Assembly: GCF_023721795.1 (NCBI RefSeq)
Contig: NZ_JAMQYE010000001.1
Location: 744,001-808,000 of the forward strand
Direction: 5' to 3'
DNA from: Zeimonas sediminis
Lineage (GTDB): Bacteria; Pseudomonadota; Gammaproteobacteria; Burkholderiales; Burkholderiaceae_E
DNA: 64,000 nucleotides
The notes under the pieces were generated by a model. It ran no database searches. It was not told where the DNA came from and saw only the letters and a program-made list of their open reading frames with translations. A program made the position numbers and the translations under genes. This document shows, in pieces, positions 8,691-17,118 of the stretch. Position 1 is the stretch's first letter. Every line of letters starts with the position of its first letter.

Positions 8691-10661
8691 TCAGATCTGC
8701 CAGACGATCAGCAGCATCGGCAGGCTGACCGCGACGACCAGCAGCTCGAGCGGCAGGCCCAGCCGCCAGTAGTCGCCGAAGCGGAAGCCGCCCGGCCCCA
8801 GGATCAGCGTGTTGTTCTGGTGGCCGATCGGCGTCAGGAAGGCACAGGAGGCGCCGATCGCGACCGCCATCAGGAAGGCGTCGGGATTCACGCCGAGCTG
8901 GCCGGCCGCGCCCAGCGCGATCGGGCACATGACCGCCGCGGTGGCCGCGTTGTTCATCAGGTCGGACAGCGTCATCGTGACGACCAGGATCAGGCCCAGC
9001 GCCAGCACCGCGTGTCCCTGCGCGACGCCTTCGAGCAGGAAGCGCGCGATCAGGTCGGCGGTGCCGGTGGCTTCCATCGCGCCAGCGACCGGGATCAGCG
9101 CGGCGAGCAGCACGATGACCGTCCAGTCCACCGCCTCGTAGACCTGGCGCGGCGGCACGGTCCGCAAGGCCATCGACGCGAGCACGCCGAGCGCGAACGA
9201 CGCAGCGGCCGGCAGCAGGCCGAAGGCGGCCACCGCGATCGACGCGGCCATGATCGCGCTGGCCATGATCGCCTTGCGACGGCTGGGAATGCGCAGCGAG
9301 CGCTCGGCCAGCGGCACGCACCCGGCCCATGCCGCGAACTGCGCAAGCGAGTCGGGCGGCCCCTGCATCAGCAGCACGTCGCCGGGCCGGATCGCCATCG
9401 TTCGCAGCCTCGCGGTCGAGCGCCTGCCCTGGCGCGACAGCGCCAGCAGGTTGATGCCGTAGCGCGTGCGCAGCTCGATGTCGCTGGCCGAGCGGCCGGC
9501 GATCGCCGCGGCTGGCAGCACCGCCAGTTCGACGAGCGCGATCTCGTCGGCACGGCGCTTGTCGCCCGCATCTCCCTCGTCCTGCCCGCGTTGCTCGTTC
9601 CGCTCGCCGTTCTCGCTCCCGCCGGCTTTCTCGCCCTCGCCGGCTTTCTCGCTCTTTCCTGCCTTGTCGCGCTTTCCGGCCTGCTCGCCCTCGTCGCCCT
9701 TCCTGCGCTTCCCGGCCCCTTCGTCCTTCCCGGCCCCTTCGCCTTCCTCGCCTTCCTCTTCTTCCGCGGGCCTCTTCGACTCCTCCAGCTTCAGCCCCAG
9801 GCCCGAGAGCGCCTCGGCCAGCGCCTCCACGTCGGCCTCGATCACCAGGATGTCGCCGGCCCTGACCAGACGATGCGCGCTCGGCGCGGTCACCCTGACC
9901 TCGTTGCGCACGAGGCCCACGACCTGGGCGCCCGCCCGCTCCAGCGCCGTCTCGATCTGGTTCAGCGTCATGCCGTCGGCCTTGCTGTCCTCGGGCACGC
10001 GCGCCTCGGTCAGGTAGGCCGCGGTCTCGAAGCTGTCGGCGCCCGCCCGCTCGCGCGCGGGCACCAGCCGCCATCCGACCAGCGCCACGAAGGCGACCCC
10101 GGCCAGCGCCACCGCGAGGCCGACCGGCGTGAAGTCGAACATCCCGAAGGCGCCGGCGCCCGACTGCTCGCGAAAGCCCGCGACGATCAGGTTCGGCGGC
10201 GTGCCGACCAGCGTGGTCATGCCGCCCAGGATCGAGCCGAAGGCCAGCGGCATCAGCACCTTGCCGGGCGGAAGCGACTGGCGCGACGCGACCTGGATCG
10301 CCACCGGCATCAGCAGCGCCAGCGCCCCCACGTTGTTCATGAAGCCCGACAGCAGGGCCGCGAGCGCGGTCAGCGCGGCGATCGTGACCGTGGGCCCGGC
10401 CGAACCCGGGATCACGGTGCGGGTCAGCGCGTCGACCGCGCCCGAGTTGTAGAGCCCCTGGCTCAGCACCAGCACGCAGGCTACCGTGATCACCGCCGGG
10501 TGCCCGAAGCCGGCGAAGGTCTCGCCGGCCGGCACCAGGCCGGCCAGCACGCAGGCGAGCAGCGCGCCCATCGCGACCATGTCGTGCCTCCAGCGTCCCC
10601 ACAGGAACATCGCGACCGTCACGGTCAGGATCGCGAGGATCAGCATCTGGTCGGTGGTCAA
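8691..10661 (-). CDS. SLC13-family permease with RCK_C domains and a charged insert
   Basis: This 656-residue inner-membrane permease belongs to the SLC13/DASS (ArsB/NhaD-like) family of anion transporters. Its two membrane halves carry the repeated signature (FMNNVGALALLMPV and LMNNAATAAVMCPIAL). Between them lie two TrkA-C (RCK_C) regulatory modules (around residues 215-290 and 374-430). These are separated by an unusual insert at about residues 294-373 made almost entirely of Glu, Lys, Gly, Asp, Ala and Arg. The start is TTG at 10661, supported by a GGAG box six bases upstream; an internal ATG at 10646 is the alternative. Substrates in the family include sulfate and dicarboxylates. It is divergent from the crotonase gene. 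Confidence 0.88.
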   Translation of the reverse strand: MTTDQMLILAILTVTVAMFLWGRWRHDMVAMGALLACVLAGLVPAGETFAGFGHPAVITVACVLVLSQGLYNSGAVDALTRTVIPGSAGPTVTIAALTALAALLSGFMNNVGALALLMPVAIQVASRQSLPPGKVLMPLAFGSILGGMTTLVGTPPNLIVAGFREQSGAGAFGMFDFTPVGLAVALAGVAFVALVGWRLVPARERAGADSFETAAYLTEARVPEDSKADGMTLNQIETALERAGAQVVGLVRNEVRVTAPSAHRLVRAGDILVIEADVEALAEALSGLGLKLEESKRPAEEEEGEEGEGAGKDEGAGKRRKGDEGEQAGKRDKAGKSEKAGEGEKAGGSENGERNEQRGQDEGDAGDKRRADEIALVELAVLPAAAIAGRSASDIELRTRYGINLLALSRQGRRSTARLRTMAIRPGDVLLMQGPPDSLAQFAAWAGCVPLAERSLRIPSRRKAIMASAIMAASIAVAAFGLLPAAASFALGVLASMALRTVPPRQVYEAVDWTVIVLLAALIPVAGAMEATGTADLIARFLLEGVAQGHAVLALGLILVVTMTLSDLMNNAATAAVMCPIALGAAGQLGVNPDAFLMAVAIGASCAFLTPIGHQNNTLILGPGGFRFGDYWRLGLPLELLVVAVSLPMLLIVWQI

Positions 10662-10748
10662 TTCGGTCTCCGGCTCGTCGCGCCGGCGTCATCATAGAGC
10701 GCGCCCGGCCGGCTAACATGTCCGCGACTGCAACCAGGCGAAACCGAG

Positions 10749-11654
10749 ATGACCTACGAAACCCTGCTCTACGACGTCGAGGACGGCATCCTCACGCTGA
10801 CGCTTCACCGTCCCGAGAAGCTCAATGCCTTCACCGACACGATGATGCGCGAGATGGTCGATGCGCTGGACCGCGCCGACGCCGACGACGCGGTGCGCGC
10901 GATCATCGTGACCGGCGCCGGGCGCGCCTTCTGCGCCGGCGCGGACCTCTCCGCCGGGGCGAAGACCTTCGACTACGCGGCGCGGGACGATCGCCCCGAC
11001 AAGCAGGGCACCCCGCTGCTGCCCAGCGGCGAGCCCGACCTCGGCCACGAATCGGTGCGCGACAGCGGCGGCCGGCTCGTGCTGCGGATCTACGAATGCC
11101 TGAAGCCGGTGATCGCGGCGGTCAACGGCGCGGCGGTCGGCATCGGCGTGACGATGCAACTGCCGATGGACATCCGGCTCGCCTCGTCGGACGCGCGCTT
11201 CGGCTTCGTGTTCTCCCGGCGAGGCATCGTGCCCGAGGCCTGCTCGTCCTGGTTCCTGCCGCGCGTGGTGGGCGTCAGCAAGGCGCTGGAGTGGACCTTC
11301 ACCGGCCGGATCCTGTCGGCCCGGGAAGCGCTCGACGGCGGCCTGGTCTCCGCGGTCCACGCCCCCGAGGACCTGCTCCCGGCCGCCCGCGCGCTGGCCC
11401 GCGAGATCGCCGACAACGCCGCGCCGGTCTCGGTGGCGCTCACCCGCCAGATGATCTGGCGGATGGCGGGCGCCGACCATCCGATGGAAGCGCACAAGAT
11501 CGACAGCCGCGCGATCTGGACCCGCGGGCGCGCCGAAGACGCGAAGGAAGGCGTGACCGCCTTCCTGGAGAAGCGCCCGGCGGAATTCCGGAACAGGGTG
11601 TCGACCAACATGCCGTCGTTCTTCCCCTGGTGGGAGCCTCGGCGCTACGAGTGA
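10749..11654 (+). CDS. Enoyl-CoA hydratase/isomerase (crotonase family)
   Basis: This 301-residue crotonase-fold enzyme probably hydrates or isomerises an enoyl-CoA in the cytoplasm. GAGRAFCAGADL forms the first oxyanion-hole loop, AVNGAAVGIGVTMQLPMD the second, and SRRGIVPEACSSWFLPR is the usual catalytic Glu-containing segment. A loop of about 25 residues after ADLSAGAKTF lengthens it slightly compared with 260-residue FadB-like hydratases. It faces the Hfq-like gene tail to tail across a strong hairpin. The specific acyl substrate cannot be told from sequence. Confidence 0.9.
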   Translation: MTYETLLYDVEDGILTLTLHRPEKLNAFTDTMMREMVDALDRADADDAVRAIIVTGAGRAFCAGADLSAGAKTFDYAARDDRPDKQGTPLLPSGEPDLGHESVRDSGGRLVLRIYECLKPVIAAVNGAAVGIGVTMQLPMDIRLASSDARFGFVFSRRGIVPEACSSWFLPRVVGVSKALEWTFTGRILSAREALDGGLVSAVHAPEDLLPAARALAREIADNAAPVSVALTRQMIWRMAGADHPMEAHKIDSRAIWTRGRAEDAKEGVTAFLEKRPAEFRNRVSTNMPSFFPWWEPRRYE

Positions 11655-11673
11655 CGGCGCGGCATCGCGAGCC

Positions 11674-11698
11674 CGGGCCGGCTGCGCGCGCCGGCCCG
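11674..11698. terminator. Hairpin between convergent genes
   Basis: A perfect 9-bp inverted repeat (CGGGCCGGC / GCCGGCCCG) with a 7-base loop lies in the 48 bases between the crotonase stop and the stop of the Hfq-like gene. It could end transcription from both sides, although neither side shows a clear T run. Confidence 0.5.
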
Positions 11699-11702
11699 CG
11701 CG

Positions 11703-12182
11703 TCACTCCTCGTCGGGCTTGACCAGCAGCCGCGAGCGGCGACGCTTGATGACGACCGCCGGCGTGGCCGGCTGGGCTGCGGACCCCGGTTCGGCAGGGC
11801 GGCGCCAGGCCGCCTGCTCGCGCTCGGGCTCGGCGGACCAGTCGCGTTCCTCGGCGGGCTCCGGCGCCCTGGGGCGCAACATGACCTTGCGCGGCCGGTC
11901 TTCCTGGCTGCGCGGCATGCCCCGCTTGGGCCTCGCCAGCGAGCGCTGCACGGTGGCCGTGGCCTGGTGATAGAGGGCGATCACGCCCGTTTCGGTGGCC
12001 AGCAACAGCATGCGGCCGTCGAAGGACTGGATGCGCCCCTGCAAGCGCGTGCCCGAGACGAGATAGATCTCGACGCGGCTGCGCTCGCGGCGCAGGCGGT
12101 TCAGGAACATGAACTGCGCGTTCTCGGTGCGCCCGTCGCTTCGGACCCGGGCGCCCGGATCGCGTTCGGCGGTCTGGGGCAT
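11703..12182 (-). CDS. Divergent Hfq-domain protein with long basic tail
   Basis: This 159-residue protein contains an Sm-like Hfq core at about residues 22-80 inside longer N- and C-terminal extensions. FLNRLRRER matches Hfq helix 1 and the arginine rim, VEIYLVSGTRLQGRIQSFD matches the Sm1 motif, and ALYHQATATV corresponds to the Hfq Sm2 motif YKHAISTV. The rim arginines and the distal-face tyrosine and LQG are kept, but the proximal-face pair Lys-His is replaced by His72-Gln73 and Phe42 by Arg57. The tail of about 75 residues is Pro/Arg/Glu-rich and ends in a KRRRSR cluster. It is probably an RNA-binding paralogue with altered specificity, not the main Hfq; the main hfq is not in the window. 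Confidence 0.75.
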   Translation of the reverse strand: MPQTAERDPGARVRSDGRTENAQFMFLNRLRRERSRVEIYLVSGTRLQGRIQSFDGRMLLLATETGVIALYHQATATVQRSLARPKRGMPRSQEDRPRKVMLRPRAPEPAEERDWSAEPEREQAAWRRPAEPGSAAQPATPAVVIKRRRSRLLVKPDEE

Positions 12183-12305
12183 AGGTTCCCATTCTAAATC
12201 GCAACGGCCGCGGCGGCGACCTCCGCAGGTCCATTGGCGCCGCCCCGAGCGCCTCGTGATAATTTCGCATTCCGTTCAATACAAGACCTAGATACCGAGG
12301 AGAAC

Positions 12306-13292
12306 ATGAAGACACGCCTGCTCGCGGCGACCGCCGCGCTCGTCGCCGCTTCGTCGCTCGTTTCGATTGCGCCGCTCGCCCACGCCGCCGACGCCTGGCC
12401 GAGCAAGACGATCCGGATCATTTCCCCGTTCCCGCCCGGCGGATCGGTCGACCCGCTGGCGCGCCTGTTCGCGCAGCACCTCGCCGAGCCGCTCGGGCAG
12501 AGCGTGGTCGTCGAGAACAAGACCGGCGCGGCCGGCTCGATCGGCACGGCCGAAGCTGCGAAGTCGGCGCCGGACGGCTACACCTGGGTCGTGGTGTTCG
12601 ACACGCACGCGGTCAACCCGAGCGTGATCCCGAACATGTCGTTCGACACCAAGAAGGACCTCGATCCGGTGATGCTGGTCGGCACCTCGCCGATGGCGCT
12701 GGTCGCGCACACCTCGCAGCCGTGGAACAACTTCGCCGAGATGCTCGCCGACGCCAAGAAGAAGCCCGGAGAGGTCGCCTTCGGCTCGGTCGGCACCGGC
12801 AGTCTCGGCCACCTGGCCATGACGCAGGTCGGCAACGCCGCCGGAACCTCCTTCAACCACATCCCCTACCGCGGCGGCGGCCCGCTGATGACCGACGCCA
12901 ACGGCGGCCAGGTGCCGACCGCGATCGGCACCGTGTTCCTGGTGTCGCCGCACGTGAAGGCCGGCAGGCTCAAGCCGCTGGCGGTCACCTCGCTGAAGGA
13001 GTCGCCGGCCCTGCCCGGCACGAAACCGATCGCCGAGCAGGGCGTGCCCGGTTTCGAGGCGCTCGCCTGGTGGGGCGTGCTGGCGCCGGCCGGCACTCCC
13101 AAGCCGATCATCGACCGGATGAACGCCGAACTGGCCAAGATCCTCGCCAAGCCGGACGTGAAGGAGAAGTTGTCGGCGCAAGGCATGGACATCCGCGCCA
13201 GCTCGCCCGCCGAGTTCCGCGACTTCGTGTTCGGCGAGATCGATCGCTGGGCCAAGGTCGTCAAGGACAACAACATCCAGCCAGGCAAGTGA
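12306..13292 (+). CDS. Bug-family (TctC) periplasmic substrate-binding protein
   Basis: This 328-residue receptor has a clear signal peptide ending near LAHAADAWP, so it is periplasmic. The mature protein shows the Bug pattern: IRIISPFPPGGSVDPLAR near the N-terminus, ENKTGAAGSIGT and a later HIPYRGGGP. Bug proteins bind carboxylates or small organic acids for tripartite tricarboxylate transport or for sensing. No TctA/TctB genes are next to it, as is usual for the many orphan Bug genes of Burkholderiales. The start has a GAGGAGA box. The next gene, a hydroxyacid dehydrogenase, begins on the last base of its stop, so its ligand may be a hydroxy acid; this is inference. Confidence 0.92.
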   Translation: MKTRLLAATAALVAASSLVSIAPLAHAADAWPSKTIRIISPFPPGGSVDPLARLFAQHLAEPLGQSVVVENKTGAAGSIGTAEAAKSAPDGYTWVVVFDTHAVNPSVIPNMSFDTKKDLDPVMLVGTSPMALVAHTSQPWNNFAEMLADAKKKPGEVAFGSVGTGSLGHLAMTQVGNAAGTSFNHIPYRGGGPLMTDANGGQVPTAIGTVFLVSPHVKAGRLKPLAVTSLKESPALPGTKPIAEQGVPGFEALAWWGVLAPAGTPKPIIDRMNAELAKILAKPDVKEKLSAQGMDIRASSPAEFRDFVFGEIDRWAKVVKDNNIQPGK

Positions 13293-14290
13293 TGAAGCCC
13301 CGGATCGCGGTCTGCGACGACTACGAGCGCGCGGTCACCGGCGGCGCCGACTGGGAGGCGATCCGGTCGCGCGCCGAGGTCGTCGTGTTCGACGCGCCCT
13401 TCGGCGGCCGCCGGCAGGCGATCGACGCGCTTCGGGACTTCGACGCGGTCTGCCTGATCCGGGAACGCACGCCCTTCCCGGCCGAGGTCTTCGAGGCGCT
13501 GCCCCGGCTCAGGTTCGTGGTGTTCACCGGCGAGCGCAATCTCGCGGTGGACCACCTGGCCGCGGCGCGCCGCGGGATCCCGGTCTCGTGCACGCCCTTC
13601 GGGCCGAGCAAGTCCTCCACCGCCGAGCAGGCCTGGGCGCTGATCCTGGCCGCGGCCAAGCGGGTGACGGTGGCCGACGCCGGCACCCGTCGCGGCCACT
13701 GGCGCGGCGACGCCAGCGGCGAGCGATACGGCCTGCCGGCCAACCTCGAGGGCGAGCGGCTCGGGCTGGTCGGCCTGGGCCAGATCGGCAGCAAGGTCGC
13801 CGCGGTGGGCCGGGCCTTCGGCATGGAGGTCGTGGCATGGAGCCCGAACCTCGACGACGCGCGCGCGCAGGCGGCCGGCGCGGTCCGGGTTTCGAAGGAC
13901 GAACTCTTCGAGACCGCCGGGGTGGTCTCGCTGCACCTGGTCCTGTCGGATCGCACGCGCGGCATCGTCGGCGCCGGCGAACTGGCCCGCATGCGCGACG
14001 ACTCGATCTTCGTCAACACCTCCCGATCCGGGCTGGTGGACGGCGCTGCGCTGCTCGATGCGCTGAAGCGGCGGCGCCCAAGCTGGGCCGCGCTCGACGT
14101 CTTCGACGCCGAGCCGCTGCCGGCCGACGATCCGCTGCTGGCCCTGCCCAACGTGATCGTGTCGCCCCACCTGGGCTACGCGAACGAGCGGGTCTTCGCG
14201 GCCTTCCGCAAGGGGGCGGCGGAGGCCCTGCTCGGCTGGCTCGACGGTGCGCCGGTGCGGGTGGTCAACGCCGAGCAGCTGACGGCATGA
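13292..14290 (+). CDS. D-2-hydroxyacid dehydrogenase (NAD-dependent)
   Basis: This 332-residue enzyme belongs to the D-isomer-specific 2-hydroxyacid dehydrogenases. The nucleotide-binding motif GLVGLGQIGSKVAA is central. The catalytic residues are in the expected order: Arg in NTSRSGLVDG, Glu in LDVFDAEPLP and His in VSPHLGYA. It is cytoplasmic and interconverts a 2-hydroxy acid and a 2-oxo acid. It starts at the TGATG junction with the Bug receptor gene and is followed seven bases later by a DenD-like gene, so the operon probably takes up and oxidises a hydroxy acid. Confidence 0.92.
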   Translation: MKPRIAVCDDYERAVTGGADWEAIRSRAEVVVFDAPFGGRRQAIDALRDFDAVCLIRERTPFPAEVFEALPRLRFVVFTGERNLAVDHLAAARRGIPVSCTPFGPSKSSTAEQAWALILAAAKRVTVADAGTRRGHWRGDASGERYGLPANLEGERLGLVGLGQIGSKVAAVGRAFGMEVVAWSPNLDDARAQAAGAVRVSKDELFETAGVVSLHLVLSDRTRGIVGAGELARMRDDSIFVNTSRSGLVDGAALLDALKRRRPSWAALDVFDAEPLPADDPLLALPNVIVSPHLGYANERVFAAFRKGAAEALLGWLDGAPVRVVNAEQLTA

Positions 14291-14297
14291 AGGGGCG

Positions 14298-15323
14298 ATG
14301 AAGGTCCTGGTCACCGGCGCCGGCGGCTTCCTCGGCACGCGGCTCACGCGCGCGCTGCTGGCGCGGGGCCGCCTGACCGGACCGGACGGCGAGCCGCGCC
14401 CGATCGACGAACTGGTTCTCGTCGACCGGGTGGCGCCGGACGCGCCCGAGCAGCCCACCGGCCGCGCCATCCGGATCCGCGCCCTGTCGGCAGACGCCTC
14501 GGACCCGGCCACGATCGAGTCGCTGGTCGCCGACGGCCCGGACAGCGTGTTCGCGATGGCGGCCACCCTCACCGTGGAGTCGGAAACCGATTTCGCCCGC
14601 GGGCTCGACGTCAACCTGCGCGGGCTGCTCGCGCTGCTCGAGGCGCTGCGGCTGCGCGGCAACGCGCCGCGCTTCGTGTTCACCAGCTCGCTGGCCGCCT
14701 TCGGGGGCCCCTTGCCGGAGAGCGTCGACGATGCGGTGCAACTGACGCCGCAGACCTCCTACGGCACCCAGAAGGCGATCGGCGAATTGCTGGTCGCCGA
14801 CTACTCCCGTCACGGCTTCGTCGACGGCCGCTGCCTGCGGCTGCCGATCGTGATGACCCGCCACCCGGGCGCGGGGGCGCCGCCGGCCGCGGCGACCACC
14901 CCGACCGTCTCCGGCGCGATCGCCGCGATCGTCGGCGACCGGCTGCTGGGCCGCGACGTGAGCTGCCCGCTGGCCCCCGACACGCGGATCGCGGCCGCGT
15001 CGGCCGAGCGCGTCATCGACGCGCTCGTCGCGATCCACGAGCTGCCCGCCGCGAGCTTCGGGCACACGCGCTCGATGAACCTGCCCTCGCTGAGCCTCAC
15101 GCTGGCCGAGCTGGCCGAGGCGAGCGGCCGGGCCGCCGAGCGCGCCGGCGTTCGCGCCGGCGCGATGCGCTGGGCGCCGGATCCGCGATTCCAGGCCGCG
15201 GTCGACCAGTGGCCGAAGCGCTTCGTGTCGGCGCGCGCCTCTCAGGCCGGGATCGGCGCCGACCGCTCGGCCGACGAGATCGTCGCGGCCTACCTGCGCG
15301 ACAACCCCAGGGCGCTCGCGTAG
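14298..15323 (+). CDS. denD: DenD-like SDR dehydrogenase (D-erythronate dehydrogenase family)
   Basis: This 341-residue extended short-chain dehydrogenase resembles DenD, which oxidises D-erythronate at C2 in four-carbon acid-sugar catabolism. The NAD-binding motif is GAGGFLGTRL and the catalytic segment is TSSLAAFGG followed by TSYGTQKAIGE, giving the YxxxK pair. LRLPIVMTRHPGAG is also typical of this subfamily. An AGGGG box precedes the ATG. The usual partners (OtnK kinase, OtnC aldolase, OtnI isomerase) are absent next to it, so the symbol reflects family likeness and the true substrate may differ. Confidence 0.75.
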   Translation: MKVLVTGAGGFLGTRLTRALLARGRLTGPDGEPRPIDELVLVDRVAPDAPEQPTGRAIRIRALSADASDPATIESLVADGPDSVFAMAATLTVESETDFARGLDVNLRGLLALLEALRLRGNAPRFVFTSSLAAFGGPLPESVDDAVQLTPQTSYGTQKAIGELLVADYSRHGFVDGRCLRLPIVMTRHPGAGAPPAAATTPTVSGAIAAIVGDRLLGRDVSCPLAPDTRIAAASAERVIDALVAIHELPAASFGHTRSMNLPSLSLTLAELAEASGRAAERAGVRAGAMRWAPDPRFQAAVDQWPKRFVSARASQAGIGADRSADEIVAAYLRDNPRALA

Positions 15324-15344
15324 CGCCGCCGGAGCACACTTCCC

Positions 15345-17063
15345 ATGACCGAACTCGATCGCTTCCTGGCTGCCCGCGCCCTGCTGGTCGCCCACCGCGA
15401 AGACTACGCCGCAGCCATCGCGAACTTCGAATGGCCGAAGCTCGAAAGCTTCAACTGGGCGCTCGACTACTTCGACGCGATCGCGCGCGGCAACGACGCG
15501 CCGGCGCTTCACATCGTCGAGGAATCGGGCGCCGAGGCCAGGCTGTCGTACGCGCAGCTGTCGGCGCGTTCGAACCAGGTCGCGAACTTCCTGCTGTCGC
15601 TGGGCGCGCGCAAGGGCGACCGCATCCTGCTGATGCTGGGCAACGAGGTTCCGCTGTGGGAAACGATGCTCGCGGCGATCAAGCTGGGCGCGGTCGTGAT
15701 CCCGGCCACCACGCTTCTGTCGGGCGACGACCTGCTCGACCGCTTGGGCCGCGGCAAGGTGCGGCACGTGATCACCAACGGCGCTGGCGCCGCGAAGTTC
15801 GGGGAGCTGCCTGCCGGCGCGCTCGAAGGCCTGAACCTGGTCGCCGTCGCGCCCGCCGCGACGAGCGGCGAGCCCGCGAAGCTCCCTCCGGGCTGGATCG
15901 ACTATTCCCGGTCGGCCGACGCGGCAGCCGATTTCCGGCCGCCCGAGCCGACGCGCGTCACCGATCCGCTGCTCGAGTACTTCACCTCGGGCACGACCGC
16001 CAAGCCGAAGCTGGTCCAGCACACGCAGCAGAGCTATCCGGTCGGCCATCTCTCGACGATGTACTGGCTGGGCCTGAAGCCCGGCGACGTGCACTGGACG
16101 ATCAGCTCGCCGGGCTGGGCCAAGCACGCGTGGAGCTGCTTCTTCGCGCCGTTCAACGCGCAGGCCTGCGTGTTCATCTACAACTACTCGCGCTTCAACG
16201 GCCCGGCCGTGCTCGGGACGCTGGTCGAGCACCGCGTGAACACGCTGTGCGCCCCGCCCACCGTGTGGCGCTTCCTGATCCAGGAAGACCTGAAGCGCTG
16301 GCCGGTGCGGCTGCGCGAGCTGATCTCGGCCGGCGAGCCCCTTAACCCGGAGGTGATCGAGCAGGTGCGGGCGGCCTGGGGCATCACGATCCGCGACGGC
16401 TATGGCCAGACCGAGACCACCGCGCAGATCGGCAACCCGCCGGGCGCGCCGCTCAAGCCCGGCTCGATGGGCAGGCCGATGCCCGGCTACCCGATCGCGC
16501 TGCTCGATGCCGACGGCAGGCCCGGCGACGAGGGCGAGATCTGCATCGACCTGTCGCGCCGCCCGCTCGCGCTGATGAACGGCTACGCCGACGATCCGGA
16601 GAAGACGGCCGAGGTGATGCGCGACGGCCACTACCACACCGGCGACGTCGGCCAGCGCGACGGCGACGGCTACATCACCTACGTGGGCCGGGCCGACGAC
16701 GTGTTCAAGGCATCGGGCTACCGGATCAGCCCCTTCGAGCTCGAGAGCGTGCTGATCGAGCACCCCGCGGTGGCCGAAGCGGCCGTCGTGCCCTCCCCCG
16801 ATCCGGTGCGCGGCTTCGTGCCCAAGGCCTTCGTGATCGTCGCGCCGGGCCACGAGGCCGGCGAAGCCACGGCGGCGAGCATCTTCCGCTTCCTGCGCGA
16901 GCGGCTCGCCGGCTACAAGCTGATCCGGCGAATCGAGTTCAGCGACCTGCCGAAGACGATCTCGGGAAAGATCAGGCGGGTCGAGTTGCGCGGCCAGGAA
17001 ACCGGCCGGCCGGCGGCCGGCCGGCGCAACGCCAGCGAGTTCCTGGAGGAAGAGTTCCGCTGA
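15345..17063 (+). CDS. AMP-forming acyl-CoA/aryl-CoA ligase
   Basis: This 572-residue ANL-superfamily ligase activates a carboxylic acid to its CoA thioester through an acyl-adenylate. The P-loop-like core is YFTSGTTAKPKLVQHT, the A5-type motif is GYGQTETTAQIG, the A7 aspartate lies in HYHTGDVGQRDGDGY, and the C-terminal catalytic lysine is in PKTISGKIRRVELR. The long N-terminal section with FNWALDYFD resembles medium-chain (ACSM-like) or benzoate/2-aminobenzoate-CoA ligases more than acetyl-CoA synthetase. It ends the Bug-dehydrogenase-DenD operon, 21 bases after denD. Substrate specificity is not readable. Confidence 0.9.
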   Translation: MTELDRFLAARALLVAHREDYAAAIANFEWPKLESFNWALDYFDAIARGNDAPALHIVEESGAEARLSYAQLSARSNQVANFLLSLGARKGDRILLMLGNEVPLWETMLAAIKLGAVVIPATTLLSGDDLLDRLGRGKVRHVITNGAGAAKFGELPAGALEGLNLVAVAPAATSGEPAKLPPGWIDYSRSADAAADFRPPEPTRVTDPLLEYFTSGTTAKPKLVQHTQQSYPVGHLSTMYWLGLKPGDVHWTISSPGWAKHAWSCFFAPFNAQACVFIYNYSRFNGPAVLGTLVEHRVNTLCAPPTVWRFLIQEDLKRWPVRLRELISAGEPLNPEVIEQVRAAWGITIRDGYGQTETTAQIGNPPGAPLKPGSMGRPMPGYPIALLDADGRPGDEGEICIDLSRRPLALMNGYADDPEKTAEVMRDGHYHTGDVGQRDGDGYITYVGRADDVFKASGYRISPFELESVLIEHPAVAEAAVVPSPDPVRGFVPKAFVIVAPGHEAGEATAASIFRFLRERLAGYKLIRRIEFSDLPKTISGKIRRVELRGQETGRPAAGRRNASEFLEEEFR

Positions 17064-17118
17064 CTCGCGGGCGCGCTGCCGGCCTGCGCGGGGCGGCGTC
17101 CCCTGCCGGGCCGGTCGC

